50,435 bases of DNA from SIAJ01 sp036266155 (GTDB taxonomy: Bacteria > Planctomycetota > Planctomycetia > Gemmatales > Gemmataceae), in contig DATANR010000372.1 of the NCBI GenBank assembly GCA_036266155.1, forward strand, positions 1 to 50,435. Direction: 5' to 3'. Below are positions 1 through 8,174 of this stretch, one piece after another; within the stretch, counting starts at the first letter, position 1; every line of letters starts with the position of its first letter. Below the pieces are notes generated by a model. It searched no databases and was not told the origin of the DNA. It was given only the letters and a program-made list of their open reading frames with translations. The position numbers were made by a program, and so were the translations under genes.

Positions 1-577
1 CCTCGGCAATGCTGTCCCCCGTACGCGCTGAAATGGATTCGGCCTCACGTTCCTGAAGGCTGGTCGCCTCTCCGAGAGCGAGCTCACCACTTCTGACTCC
101 ACTATCGGACTGCTGTACAACGTGAGTCAATTCATGAGCCAATAGTCGTTTCCCCTGGGTCGTCTCGGGCGCATATTGTCCTCCCCCAAAAACCACATTC
201 CCTCCCACCGTGTACGCCAAGGCGTTGACCGCCTGCGCCGACGCCATTGCTTTTGCGTCCGTATGCACGCGCACGTGGCTGAAGTTGTGGCCAAACCTCG
301 GCTCCATAAACTCCCGCGTTTCCACATCCAACGGCTGGCCGGGCGACTTCAGCACCTCATGTACAATCGGCGGCGCGGCCATTGGACTTGCGGCGCCGAT
401 GGCGGATCTTTGCACGCCCAGTTCTTTTTTGCGGCACTCCTCGCACTTGCCATCCATACCAGGATTACCGCCACACGCGCATTTGCGTTGGAGCAAGCCG
501 GTGCCCGTCGGCGCCAAGGGCGTCATCGCGGGAATCGCTTTGGGACCTGCCTGAAGGTCATGAATGGCGGCTTTCAT
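1..577 (-). CDS. DUF4157 (eCIS core domain) protein, C-terminus cut by window edge
   Basis: Translating the minus strand from the ATG at 577 gives an open frame of 192 codons that runs off the left end of the window, so only the N-terminal part is visible. It has a Cys-rich stretch near residue 33 (KCACGG, then CEECR), a proline-rich linker (APPIVHEVLKSPGQPL), the core block FSHVRVHTDAKA, the block AYTVGGNVVFGGGQY, and the metallopeptidase-like signature LLAHELTHVVQQ. This order is that of the DUF4157/eCIS core domain, a family found on cargo proteins of contractile injection systems. The HELTH motif could bind zinc. The gene is the last visible one of the cluster and the second DUF4157 protein in it. 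The effector part should lie beyond the window. Family assignment is firm; cargo role is inferred from the family. Confidence 0.85.
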   Translation of the reverse strand, partial: MKAAIHDLQAGPKAIPAMTPLAPTGTGLLQRKCACGGNPGMDGKCEECRKKELGVQRSAIGAASPMAAPPIVHEVLKSPGQPLDVETREFMEPRFGHNFSHVRVHTDAKAMASAQAVNALAYTVGGNVVFGGGQYAPETTQGKRLLAHELTHVVQQSDSGVRSGELALGEATSLQEREAESISARTGDSIAE

Positions 578-649
578 TTTGACTCTCGCGTTGCTGGCGC
601 TATGCGACTTTGAGGGTTTGTTGTTGTAACATTGGCCCGATTTGCAAGC

Positions 650-1642
650 TCATGTCGGCGACAGTGCACGCAGAAGTTCCATGACGCGGACCGATTGGGC
701 ATGAAGACTAGTGAGCAGGTCCTTAAAGTTGCTTGCTTCAATTCCGCGATTGTCGGCCTCTTGGATAAAGCTGTCGACGGACATTTCGGCTACCTTCGCG
801 ATCTCAAAATTCTTCAGCAATGTCTGGACGCTGGGCTTCAGGTGCTGAAATACTTCCAGAGACGCCAGGGTCAGCCCGGCGCCCTCCGGTCCCGGTTGAC
901 CGACTTTTGCCCTGGCTTCCGCGAGGACGGCGGGCATGACTAACTGATTCAATTCCCCTTCAATTTCATGCGGCTGGGGTGGCAGGCCTTGTTTTGCAAT
1001 TTTGGCAGCGTCCGTTGCCGTTTTGGCACTGTCAATTTTCTCTTTGATGCCGGGCCTTGCCGGCGCCTCGGCCACCTTTCCCAAGGTCTTCCAAAGGTCT
1101 TTCATTTCGACTTGCCCGCTCGCCATGCGCGAACCCATGACGCCGGCCACGACCGCGCTGACCAGGACATTCCAAGTGAGCAGCGTCGATCGAGGTTCGG
1201 GTGCATTGGTGCGAACTTCGCCGTTGGGATCGGGCGGATCGACGGCAACGTTAGCGAAGGCGATCCAGGTCGTAGCCATGGCGACGCCGCTCGCGACGAG
1301 CATGTTTCGCAAGAAGCCTAACGAGAACACCTTCGTCCCATTCTCCATTCGAGTAGTCGGCCAGGGCAACGTCCAATTGTTCCGGTAATACACATGAGCG
1401 ACACCGACGATGGCGCCGATGAGGGCGACAATGCCGAGAAGGGCCCAGCGGTTGGTCACATCAGGCAGCGGCAGCTTCTGGATGTCCTTCCAGGAGAAGC
1501 TCGTGGCACCTGCCCCGGCGCCCGCGCCGATGCCCAGGCCACCGAGGAGAGGCAACACGCTTTTCATGGATAGCCAGGAGGACGAATCCGGCGGTGGCGT
1601 TGTTGTTTGGGATTGGCCACTGTCGTCGGCAATTTCTGGCAT
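650..1642 (-). CDS. Multi-pass membrane protein of the eCIS cluster, unknown family
   Basis: 330 residues; I do not recognise a family. The first ~180 residues hold three or four hydrophobic stretches: a Gly/Ala-rich one near 28-48, NRWALLGIVALIGAIVGVAH near 64-83, a long one around 107-135 and LLTWNVLVSAVVAGVMG near 155-170. A proline/threonine/serine-rich N-terminal tail precedes them. The C-terminal half is hydrophilic and mostly helical-looking. It lies 31 nt downstream of the DUF6519 gene and 72 nt upstream of the second DUF4157 gene, on the same strand, so it is probably co-transcribed with the injection-system genes. Some contractile systems are tethered to a membrane by a dedicated protein (Streptomyces CisA is one case). 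A similar role is possible here but is only inference. It could also serve as an immunity or delivery partner for the adjacent DUF4157 protein. Confidence 0.75.
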   Translation of the reverse strand: MPEIADDSGQSQTTTPPPDSSSWLSMKSVLPLLGGLGIGAGAGAGATSFSWKDIQKLPLPDVTNRWALLGIVALIGAIVGVAHVYYRNNWTLPWPTTRMENGTKVFSLGFLRNMLVASGVAMATTWIAFANVAVDPPDPNGEVRTNAPEPRSTLLTWNVLVSAVVAGVMGSRMASGQVEMKDLWKTLGKVAEAPARPGIKEKIDSAKTATDAAKIAKQGLPPQPHEIEGELNQLVMPAVLAEARAKVGQPGPEGAGLTLASLEVFQHLKPSVQTLLKNFEIAKVAEMSVDSFIQEADNRGIEASNFKDLLTSLHAQSVRVMELLRALSPT

Positions 1643-1673
1643 GAGGATTCCCCGTAAAGACCATTAGTGAAAG

Positions 1674-4600
1674 TTACGCCGGTGGTGTCGCGGTGCCCGA
1701 GAGTGGAACCTCAAGGAAATCGAGGTCCGTCGCCCCTTCGATCAGTAATGTTGACGCAAAGGTGCCTACGTTTTCAACGGCTGGTACAAACTGAATCTGG
1801 ATTGTTGTGGGCGTTCCAGCTTGAATGTCCAAAGTCTCCGTAGGGTCGACCTTAAACGGCTTGGCGGCACCACTACCAACGATCGACAAATGCAGTCGCT
1901 GAGCCTTAGGACTGGTCAGCGTTAGCGGCTTCGGATTTTCCCCGTGAGCGCCAGCAACGATAGGGTCGAACTTGGGCACGTCCCCTATCAGCTTAAGTTC
2001 GGACTGCTGGAGCTTGAGCAACATGCGGAAATCGCCTCCTGCGCGGCCATCCCCGATCGTCAGTTTGTTCTTTTTTTCGGCACTTGTAAAACTGTCCCCA
2101 TCCAAATAGAGATTCAGTTTCTTATTGAAGACAAAGTTACCGAGAATCGTCACGCGCGCGATAAGGTCGTCGCGTCCCGGAGCCTTTAGCCAGTTCTCAA
2201 TCAACGTGCCGGTCTTCTCTTTTGGTTTCCAATGGATTCGGTTATCCACTAACTTAACATCCGCATCTATGATCACGGGCAGATACGGCATAGGAACTGG
2301 CTGCTGCTCGGCACGGAACAAGGCTGAAATCGGAACTTCCACGGTAAGGAAGCATGTGGCCTTACTGATAATTTCGATGGCCGCTGGATCCGAAACTGGA
2401 TCTATGAAAAAGTCAATACCCCTATCAAGGAGCTTCGGCGCCAGGGACTGGTCGTTCACCAACTCTCGTTTCCCTTCGCTTTCCCCAATGGCAATTCTCG
2501 TGATCCTGATGCCGTCCTCTCGGTCGATGGAAGCGTTAAAGTGAATCGGCTGAAGGTATTCCTTCTCGTTTCCTTGGAGCAGGCGGGCTTCGACCGTCTG
2601 CGCTGTCCCAAGAGGCTTAGGGTCTAGAGTCCATACGCAGTGTGCCAGCCCGTTTGCATCGGTTTCAACTTTGATGACTCGACCTTTGACCTGATTCCCC
2701 GAATCGTCAACAAGTGGATTCCCTTTTTCATCGACCCCGACCAGTTCGCCGCCGCGATCTTGCAGAATCGCAAATTGGACCTTTCTTTTCTGCACGGGCT
2801 CGTACCCATTGAACACTGCAACCTGCAACGGCTTTGGCAGCTTGTTGTCTTTCCCTGCTTCCTGCCCATCGCCGCCCACGTAGCAGAAACGGTCGAGGCT
2901 CAGACTCGCATTGAAGCGAATTGGGGCTTCCTGGTTCGGCACCGCAATGAGCGTGGCCTCGACCTGTTGCATCCGGGGCGGCGGGGGTTTCCCAGATTCG
3001 TGAACTGCAAGTGTCCATTTGCAAGTAGCAATTCCCGCGCTTGTCGCGACGTCCACTTCGGACCCGGTGTGGCCCCCGCCTTTTAGAGTGCCTCCATCGC
3101 CATCACGAATCTTGAACTTTACCGTGGCGTCAAAAGGGTTGCTTCCTTTGAAGACGGCGACCCGAAGTTCCTGATCGAGCGTGCCGTCTAACTTCGACTC
3201 TTGCCCGTCACCGCCGACGTATCTCATGAACGGCCACGTGGTTTCGACGGCGGTGAGTGCCGGGAACTTCTTGCGGCAATCGTGAATGACGTCGAATTGC
3301 AGATTGTCGGCCGGGAGCGCGGCCAACTCCTGATCTACGGCCTTTTCCAATGCAGCCAATTTATCCTGCGGGGCTCCGCTGCGCTTTGCCAAACCGAGGA
3401 TCGCGGCCTTCCCGAGATGATTTGGCAGTTTTTCCAGCGCTTTCTTCACGGAATCAAGCTGCTCTGCCGTTAGGAACGGATCGTCAACTTTACGTAGGAT
3501 CGCCAGAACTCTAGCTTGATCCAAGGCAGGTCTTTTGCTCCACCGCACAAGCGCCAGCGGGCAACGTTTACGCCGAATCCCGTCGCGATCACTTACCGGC
3601 TCGACGGAGCCATCGCTGCTTCGAGCGGCGAAGGTCCAATAGTCGCCAGCGCGCAGGTCGGAACCGCCGAAATTGATGTGGATGCCGTCGCCGAGATCCA
3701 TATCGGGTGTTTTGAGCGGATCGAATACGTTGCTGGCGAGGCCGACGCCGTCCCATCGTCGCAGGATCATTGGCCGAATTGGGTGGCCATCGGCCTTGTC
3801 TATCGGAAACTCGTCCGGCAACGCGGGCGCCAGTTCCACCGTGAGTCCGTCAAGATCGGGATCCTTGACGAGCGTGTGGAGAGAGCCGTGATTCGGCCCG
3901 AGTTCGTGGAGGTCATCGCTGATCTCAACGACGTCGCCGGCGCGAAGCGTCGTCGCCTGATCGCGGCCCAAGCTGGTGAGGCTGACCGTTTTTCGATCCT
4001 CCTCCTTCACATGCGTCACACCGACGGCGAAAGCGGCGTTATCGCGCGACCATTTGAATTGCGCGACCTTAATTTCGATCTTGAGGACGGAATGTTTGGC
4101 GATATCGAATGCTTTGACCAGCTTGGTAGAGAGCGTGATTGTTTCGCCATCGACCTTGGTGACTGTCACACTCTCAGAGATGCCGTCGTCGTCACCCAGA
4201 GAAACGATGTTCGACCCTCGTAAAGCCGCTTCTCCTTCCTCCGAGGTGAGTACTCGGTTCAAAACCACGGTGGTCGCGCCGATCGCAGCATTGCTTTTTA
4301 ACCCGATGACCGTCGGAGAACTGACCACGCCACGCACATCCCCGCCCTCATGGATCTCCACCCGATAGAGCCGATTTTCCCGACCGCTATAGGTGCCTTC
4401 GTCGGGCAGCCGACACGGATCACCAACCTCCGGCGCCTTGGAAGTGGCCGCCACAGTTAGCGTTCCGTTTCCGTCTTTCGGGAGGAAGTCTTCACAGTTT
4501 TTTTCGACATCGTTGGGTACGGGAACCACCCTGACTTGTGCGACAGTCTTGAGTCGTACTGCCGTGTCAGGGCCGCCCAGGGCGATTTCGCGCAGGGTGT

Positions 4601-5060
4601 TATCCTCGACATACGTGATGAGCCGAAGCCAGACTTCCAGGTAAACGAGCGCGAGTTTTTCCTCGCCGTCTTTGAGTTCGTCGGGCGAGAATGGCAACTG
4701 GGCGCCCGGCAGATCGGGTTGGTCAAGGAATTTTGTGGGCTCTTCGAGTTCAGCCAAGATGCCGTTGACGTAGTAATGTCCGCTCCAATCGGATTTATCC
4801 GGGAGTTTCGCCGCGATAAGAAAATTCTTAGGCTCGTTATCGTTGCGTGAAATTGCAAATGCTGTTCCCGGATCCTCCGGCGTGCCGCAAGTGCCAATGA
4901 TGTCCTGGGTTTCCTGCTGGAGAAGACGAAGGCGCGCCAGGACGTCCTCATTCCAATCGGCATCGAGCCAGACGCGGCCCTGCTGGTGCAGCACGGCGAC
5001 GTAGTGCTTCTTGTAGCTCTCGAGGCGGTCGAAAGTCAGACGCGAGAAATCTGCGCGCAT
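1674..5060 (-). CDS. DUF6519-type baseplate/fibre protein with Ig-like repeats
   Basis: 1128 residues. The N-terminus (DFSRLTFDRLESYKKHYVAV, then QQGRVWLDADWNED) is the characteristic start of DUF6519 proteins, which occur in contractile injection clusters next to baseplate genes. The rest looks like a structural, beta-rich protein. Two similar units each begin with YVGGDGQE and contain an LRVAVFKG / LQVAVFNG strand and a CKWTL / CVWTL strand, at roughly residues 630-745 and 755-870; these look like bacterial Ig-like domains. The last ~100 residues resemble another Ig/ASH-type beta-sandwich. A surface fibre or receptor-binding role at the baseplate is likely but inferred. It starts 12 nt after the gpI-like gene and is in the same transcription unit. 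No catalytic motif is seen. Confidence 0.8.
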   Translation of the reverse strand: MRADFSRLTFDRLESYKKHYVAVLHQQGRVWLDADWNEDVLARLRLLQQETQDIIGTCGTPEDPGTAFAISRNDNEPKNFLIAAKLPDKSDWSGHYYVNGILAELEEPTKFLDQPDLPGAQLPFSPDELKDGEEKLALVYLEVWLRLITYVEDNTLREIALGGPDTAVRLKTVAQVRVVPVPNDVEKNCEDFLPKDGNGTLTVAATSKAPEVGDPCRLPDEGTYSGRENRLYRVEIHEGGDVRGVVSSPTVIGLKSNAAIGATTVVLNRVLTSEEGEAALRGSNIVSLGDDDGISESVTVTKVDGETITLSTKLVKAFDIAKHSVLKIEIKVAQFKWSRDNAAFAVGVTHVKEEDRKTVSLTSLGRDQATTLRAGDVVEISDDLHELGPNHGSLHTLVKDPDLDGLTVELAPALPDEFPIDKADGHPIRPMILRRWDGVGLASNVFDPLKTPDMDLGDGIHINFGGSDLRAGDYWTFAARSSDGSVEPVSDRDGIRRKRCPLALVRWSKRPALDQARVLAILRKVDDPFLTAEQLDSVKKALEKLPNHLGKAAILGLAKRSGAPQDKLAALEKAVDQELAALPADNLQFDVIHDCRKKFPALTAVETTWPFMRYVGGDGQESKLDGTLDQELRVAVFKGSNPFDATVKFKIRDGDGGTLKGGGHTGSEVDVATSAGIATCKWTLAVHESGKPPPPRMQQVEATLIAVPNQEAPIRFNASLSLDRFCYVGGDGQEAGKDNKLPKPLQVAVFNGYEPVQKRKVQFAILQDRGGELVGVDEKGNPLVDDSGNQVKGRVIKVETDANGLAHCVWTLDPKPLGTAQTVEARLLQGNEKEYLQPIHFNASIDREDGIRITRIAIGESEGKRELVNDQSLAPKLLDRGIDFFIDPVSDPAAIEIISKATCFLTVEVPISALFRAEQQPVPMPYLPVIIDADVKLVDNRIHWKPKEKTGTLIENWLKAPGRDDLIARVTILGNFVFNKKLNLYLDGDSFTSAEKKNKLTIGDGRAGGDFRMLLKLQQSELKLIGDVPKFDPIVAGAHGENPKPLTLTSPKAQRLHLSIVGSGAAKPFKVDPTETLDIQAGTPTTIQIQFVPAVENVGTFASTLLIEGATDLDFLEVPLSGTATPPA

Positions 5061-5072
5061 GGGATCGGTTCC

Positions 5073-8000
5073 TTAGGTCTCGGAAAGAATCAGCGCCGAC
5101 AGTCCGACCGGCATGAATTCTTGCAGTTTCGTTTTCAAATTGGCGAGGCGCTGAACGTTTTGCGCATGGGCGAACGCCCCGATCTCACCATGGTTTTCGC
5201 TGGCCGCGAGGATCTGGGGCGGACAGCCCGTTGCCAGTTGGAGGTAGTCCGGCCGGCCGAAGCGGCGCGAATTGAACATCGGCGCCAGCAGCCGGAGCGT
5301 CGGCTTCTTGGCGCGCATCTGCTCCTCCGTCGGAATACACTGATAGCGCCTTGGCAAACGCAGATCTTTCTCGAACTCGAAGCGGCTGAAGCGAATGCAA
5401 CCGGCCTGCTGATCGTTCACCTCCACGATCTCGTCCAGGATGCACTCGCTGGCGGTGAGCACGCCGCACGTTATTCTTCCCAGCACGGTAACGCGTTCCA
5501 ATTGAACTGAACTGGCGTCGGGACTCTTAATGGCGGCGTCGTCATGCTGGTCGACTATTGAATCGGCCACGATCAAGCTGCTTATCCCTTTGCCAATATG
5601 CAATCCGCCGGTGATCGATCGGCAAATGCAATAATGAGCGTCATGCAAATAATCGGAATCGTACGCGATCAACGATGCATGCTCGGCGCCGTGCGCAGCA
5701 CTGATCGGATCGAGCGTGCAAGCGACGATGTGAAGCGCGTCGACGCCATTCTGAATTTTGACCGGCTGGCCTTCGTTCGCGTTGCTCGTGGCAACATCCC
5801 CGATCTGAAGCGGGTCGACCCTATTTTGAAACTTCATCGGCCCCCCGCTGATGAGCAGGCCGTTGAGTTCGAGATACTCGAGGTGCGAGTCGAACCGAAA
5901 ACTGTAGGGTGTAGATATCCCGCCACCCTGATAGAAGGTCAAACAGGGGCGTTGGTCTTTTGCTGCGCGAATCGTCAATTTCTTGACAGTGGGCTGATTG
6001 AAAATAATGCCGTCGGACACTGCGTACGTCGCACTGTCGGTGATCTCGATTACTACTTCCGCGCCGGTGGCTGCGTCAAATGCTTCCGTCATGGTCGTAT
6101 AGACATCGTTCCCGCCCCCGCTAACAGAAACATAGATTCGCTTGGCCTCTTTGATTGGCTGAACAAGAGCACGGTCAAAAGTGCGTGCCCCGATCGCGTC
6201 GCTGAACCCTTCGAGATAATCGACGCTCAGCTCCGCCGCGAGTGATGAGTCGCCGACTGGAAGTGCGAATCGGCCAAGCTCGGGGTCGATGCCGATTTCG
6301 TCCTTTTGCAGACGCTTCCTTCTCTTCCCATCGCAGTCGAGATTGAGCGCGACTGGGCGGCGCTGCTGCAAGGGCCAGACGCCAGGCAGTGGCAGGACCT
6401 GCCCGGCGCTTGCGCGGGCCAACGGCAAAGTAGCGAGCGCTAGGTCCGTCAGATTATTGGTGTTCGGAGCTGCATAAGTGCTGCCGTCGTCCGCGACCAA
6501 ATAGACATTCCCCTCCGCGGCGGCGCTCTTGATTTCGGGGAGGTACGCGAGCAGGCTTTGCTGACGGTCATTCGTGACGACCACTTCAGCTAGGGGCACG
6601 AACGTGCCAGCGTTCGCCGTGATGCGAATGGCGAGAAACGGCGTGCCCGCTTTGATCACCTCGGCGCGAAACTTGATGGACGGGTCGTAGCCGCGGGAAT
6701 CATCAACCGGTTCCAATTCGGTCGGCTTCAAAGCGCCGAAGCCAGCCGGCGTTCGGATGCTATTCGTGAGCATCCGCGGCGGATAAACCTGCCCTTCCGA
6801 GGCGCGCGCCAACGATCCGGCGGTAAGGAGTTCATCTAGGTAGCTGCCGCCATCGTCGGCGATAAAAAACTCGAGCGGCGCTCCGGACGTCACGGCGCCG
6901 GCGGGCAAGTAAATGTAGCGGCCATCAGCCTCGTGCAGCGCGCCGTCGGTTGCCGCCCGAATAGCCAGCACCGCGCCGGGGAAGTGAGCAGCGGACGTAG
7001 CGAGTAGACCCTGGAAGCGGACCTCGGCGGGATGGAGGTCCACCGTGATGACCAATGAGCCGACCCGGTTGGCAGTTTCTTTGGGTTGGTAGGCCTCTGG
7101 CGATCCGCGTGAAGCGGGCAGAGCATTCAGTAGGCCCAATGGGGTGGACGAATGCTTGTCCCCCCAACTCGCCGTGATGATAAAGGGTCGATTTCCGACC
7201 TGGAAGGCCTGCGCGTTCATCAGCCGAAGACCGTCCGTCGCATGGAGCAAGACCCCGGCAGGCCGATCACCGAACGTAAAGCTTCTGGACGAGGTGCTCT
7301 GGATCACTTGCGGCGCTCGCTCGGTCGCCACCGGGATGCCGAGCTTGCGAACCATGATGTCCTTGCCAAATGTTCGCCACGGCGCCGCGTCAAATGCAGC
7401 GCGCGTGATCGGCGACCCGGTCGCTTCCTCGAACAGGGGTGCGTCCCGGTGCAGTGGATCGAAGGTGAAGAAGTCGGGGTCTTCTGGAATCTCCTTCCCA
7501 GGATCGGCGGCAGCAGCGGTCGTGCCACGGAGGCGAAACGTCTGCAGCCGGTTGACGAAGAAGCCGAGGTTCTTGATCTGATGCCGGCCCGGTGTACCCC
7601 ATGCCGCTTGCCCGATGCCCAGGGGCGGCTGCGTGAGTCGAGGTTGATCGAGCGGCGCCGACGGCCGAAGATCCGCCGCGTGCGCCCATGGGTCGTCCGC
7701 ATGGCCGAGCCGGCTCAGACGAAGTGGATCGCGAACATCCACGGTGAGCGGCGCATCGAGCCGCACGTGATTCATGTTTTGCGACCAGCCAATGGTGCGA
7801 AAGAACTCCGCCAGTTCGGTCGGCCAACCGCTGATGGCGGCGCCGAGCGCCTTGAGCATCGCGGGCGTGCCCTTGTTGCGGCGCCAGTGGATCGTGTTGC
7901 GAACGTCGAGGCGGTTGCTTTGCCCAATAGGTTGGGCGAGAAGGTTGGCGCCGACCAGGGCGCCGAGATAAGGCACGACCCAGTCGGCGCAGGTTTCGAT

Positions 8001-8174
8001 GAAGAAGTTGTCCCAAAGATCGTCCAGGTCCGCGCGCAGATTCGCGGCTTGCGCGCCGACCTGGCGCAACAGCGCGAGCAGCGGCTGGCCTTGATCGTCA
8101 TCGTAAGCGCGGTAGTTGGCTGGCACGCGGCCGTACAGCCTCAGCGCAAAATCTGTGGCGTCGTTCGCGCTCAT
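5073..8174 (-). CDS. gpI/Pvc12-like baseplate protein with C-terminal beta-helix-like region
   Basis: 1033 residues. The N-terminus (YGRVPANYRAYDDDQGQPLL, then DLWDNFFIETC and WVVPYLGALVG) matches the start typical of phage tail protein I / Pvc12-Afp12-like baseplate wedge proteins. After about residue 200 the protein is much longer than a simple gpI. It contains several repeats with the phrase LARASEGQV or LARASAGQV, and from about residue 680 a stretch of short strand-turn units (for example VKKLTIRAAKD, LEYLELNGLLISGG, SSLIVADSIVD, SSVQLERVTVLG) typical of a right-handed parallel beta-helix. That part could form a tail-spike-like surface. The ATG overlaps the stop of the upstream baseplate J gene by 4 nt (ATGA), indicating translational coupling. 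A role as a peripheral baseplate component carrying a spike or fibre domain is inferred. Confidence 0.8.
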   Translation of the reverse strand: MSANDATDFALRLYGRVPANYRAYDDDQGQPLLALLRQVGAQAANLRADLDDLWDNFFIETCADWVVPYLGALVGANLLAQPIGQSNRLDVRNTIHWRRNKGTPAMLKALGAAISGWPTELAEFFRTIGWSQNMNHVRLDAPLTVDVRDPLRLSRLGHADDPWAHAADLRPSAPLDQPRLTQPPLGIGQAAWGTPGRHQIKNLGFFVNRLQTFRLRGTTAAAADPGKEIPEDPDFFTFDPLHRDAPLFEEATGSPITRAAFDAAPWRTFGKDIMVRKLGIPVATERAPQVIQSTSSRSFTFGDRPAGVLLHATDGLRLMNAQAFQVGNRPFIITASWGDKHSSTPLGLLNALPASRGSPEAYQPKETANRVGSLVITVDLHPAEVRFQGLLATSAAHFPGAVLAIRAATDGALHEADGRYIYLPAGAVTSGAPLEFFIADDGGSYLDELLTAGSLARASEGQVYPPRMLTNSIRTPAGFGALKPTELEPVDDSRGYDPSIKFRAEVIKAGTPFLAIRITANAGTFVPLAEVVVTNDRQQSLLAYLPEIKSAAAEGNVYLVADDGSTYAAPNTNNLTDLALATLPLARASAGQVLPLPGVWPLQQRRPVALNLDCDGKRRKRLQKDEIGIDPELGRFALPVGDSSLAAELSVDYLEGFSDAIGARTFDRALVQPIKEAKRIYVSVSGGGNDVYTTMTEAFDAATGAEVVIEITDSATYAVSDGIIFNQPTVKKLTIRAAKDQRPCLTFYQGGGISTPYSFRFDSHLEYLELNGLLISGGPMKFQNRVDPLQIGDVATSNANEGQPVKIQNGVDALHIVACTLDPISAAHGAEHASLIAYDSDYLHDAHYCICRSITGGLHIGKGISSLIVADSIVDQHDDAAIKSPDASSVQLERVTVLGRITCGVLTASECILDEIVEVNDQQAGCIRFSRFEFEKDLRLPRRYQCIPTEEQMRAKKPTLRLLAPMFNSRRFGRPDYLQLATGCPPQILAASENHGEIGAFAHAQNVQRLANLKTKLQEFMPVGLSALILSET

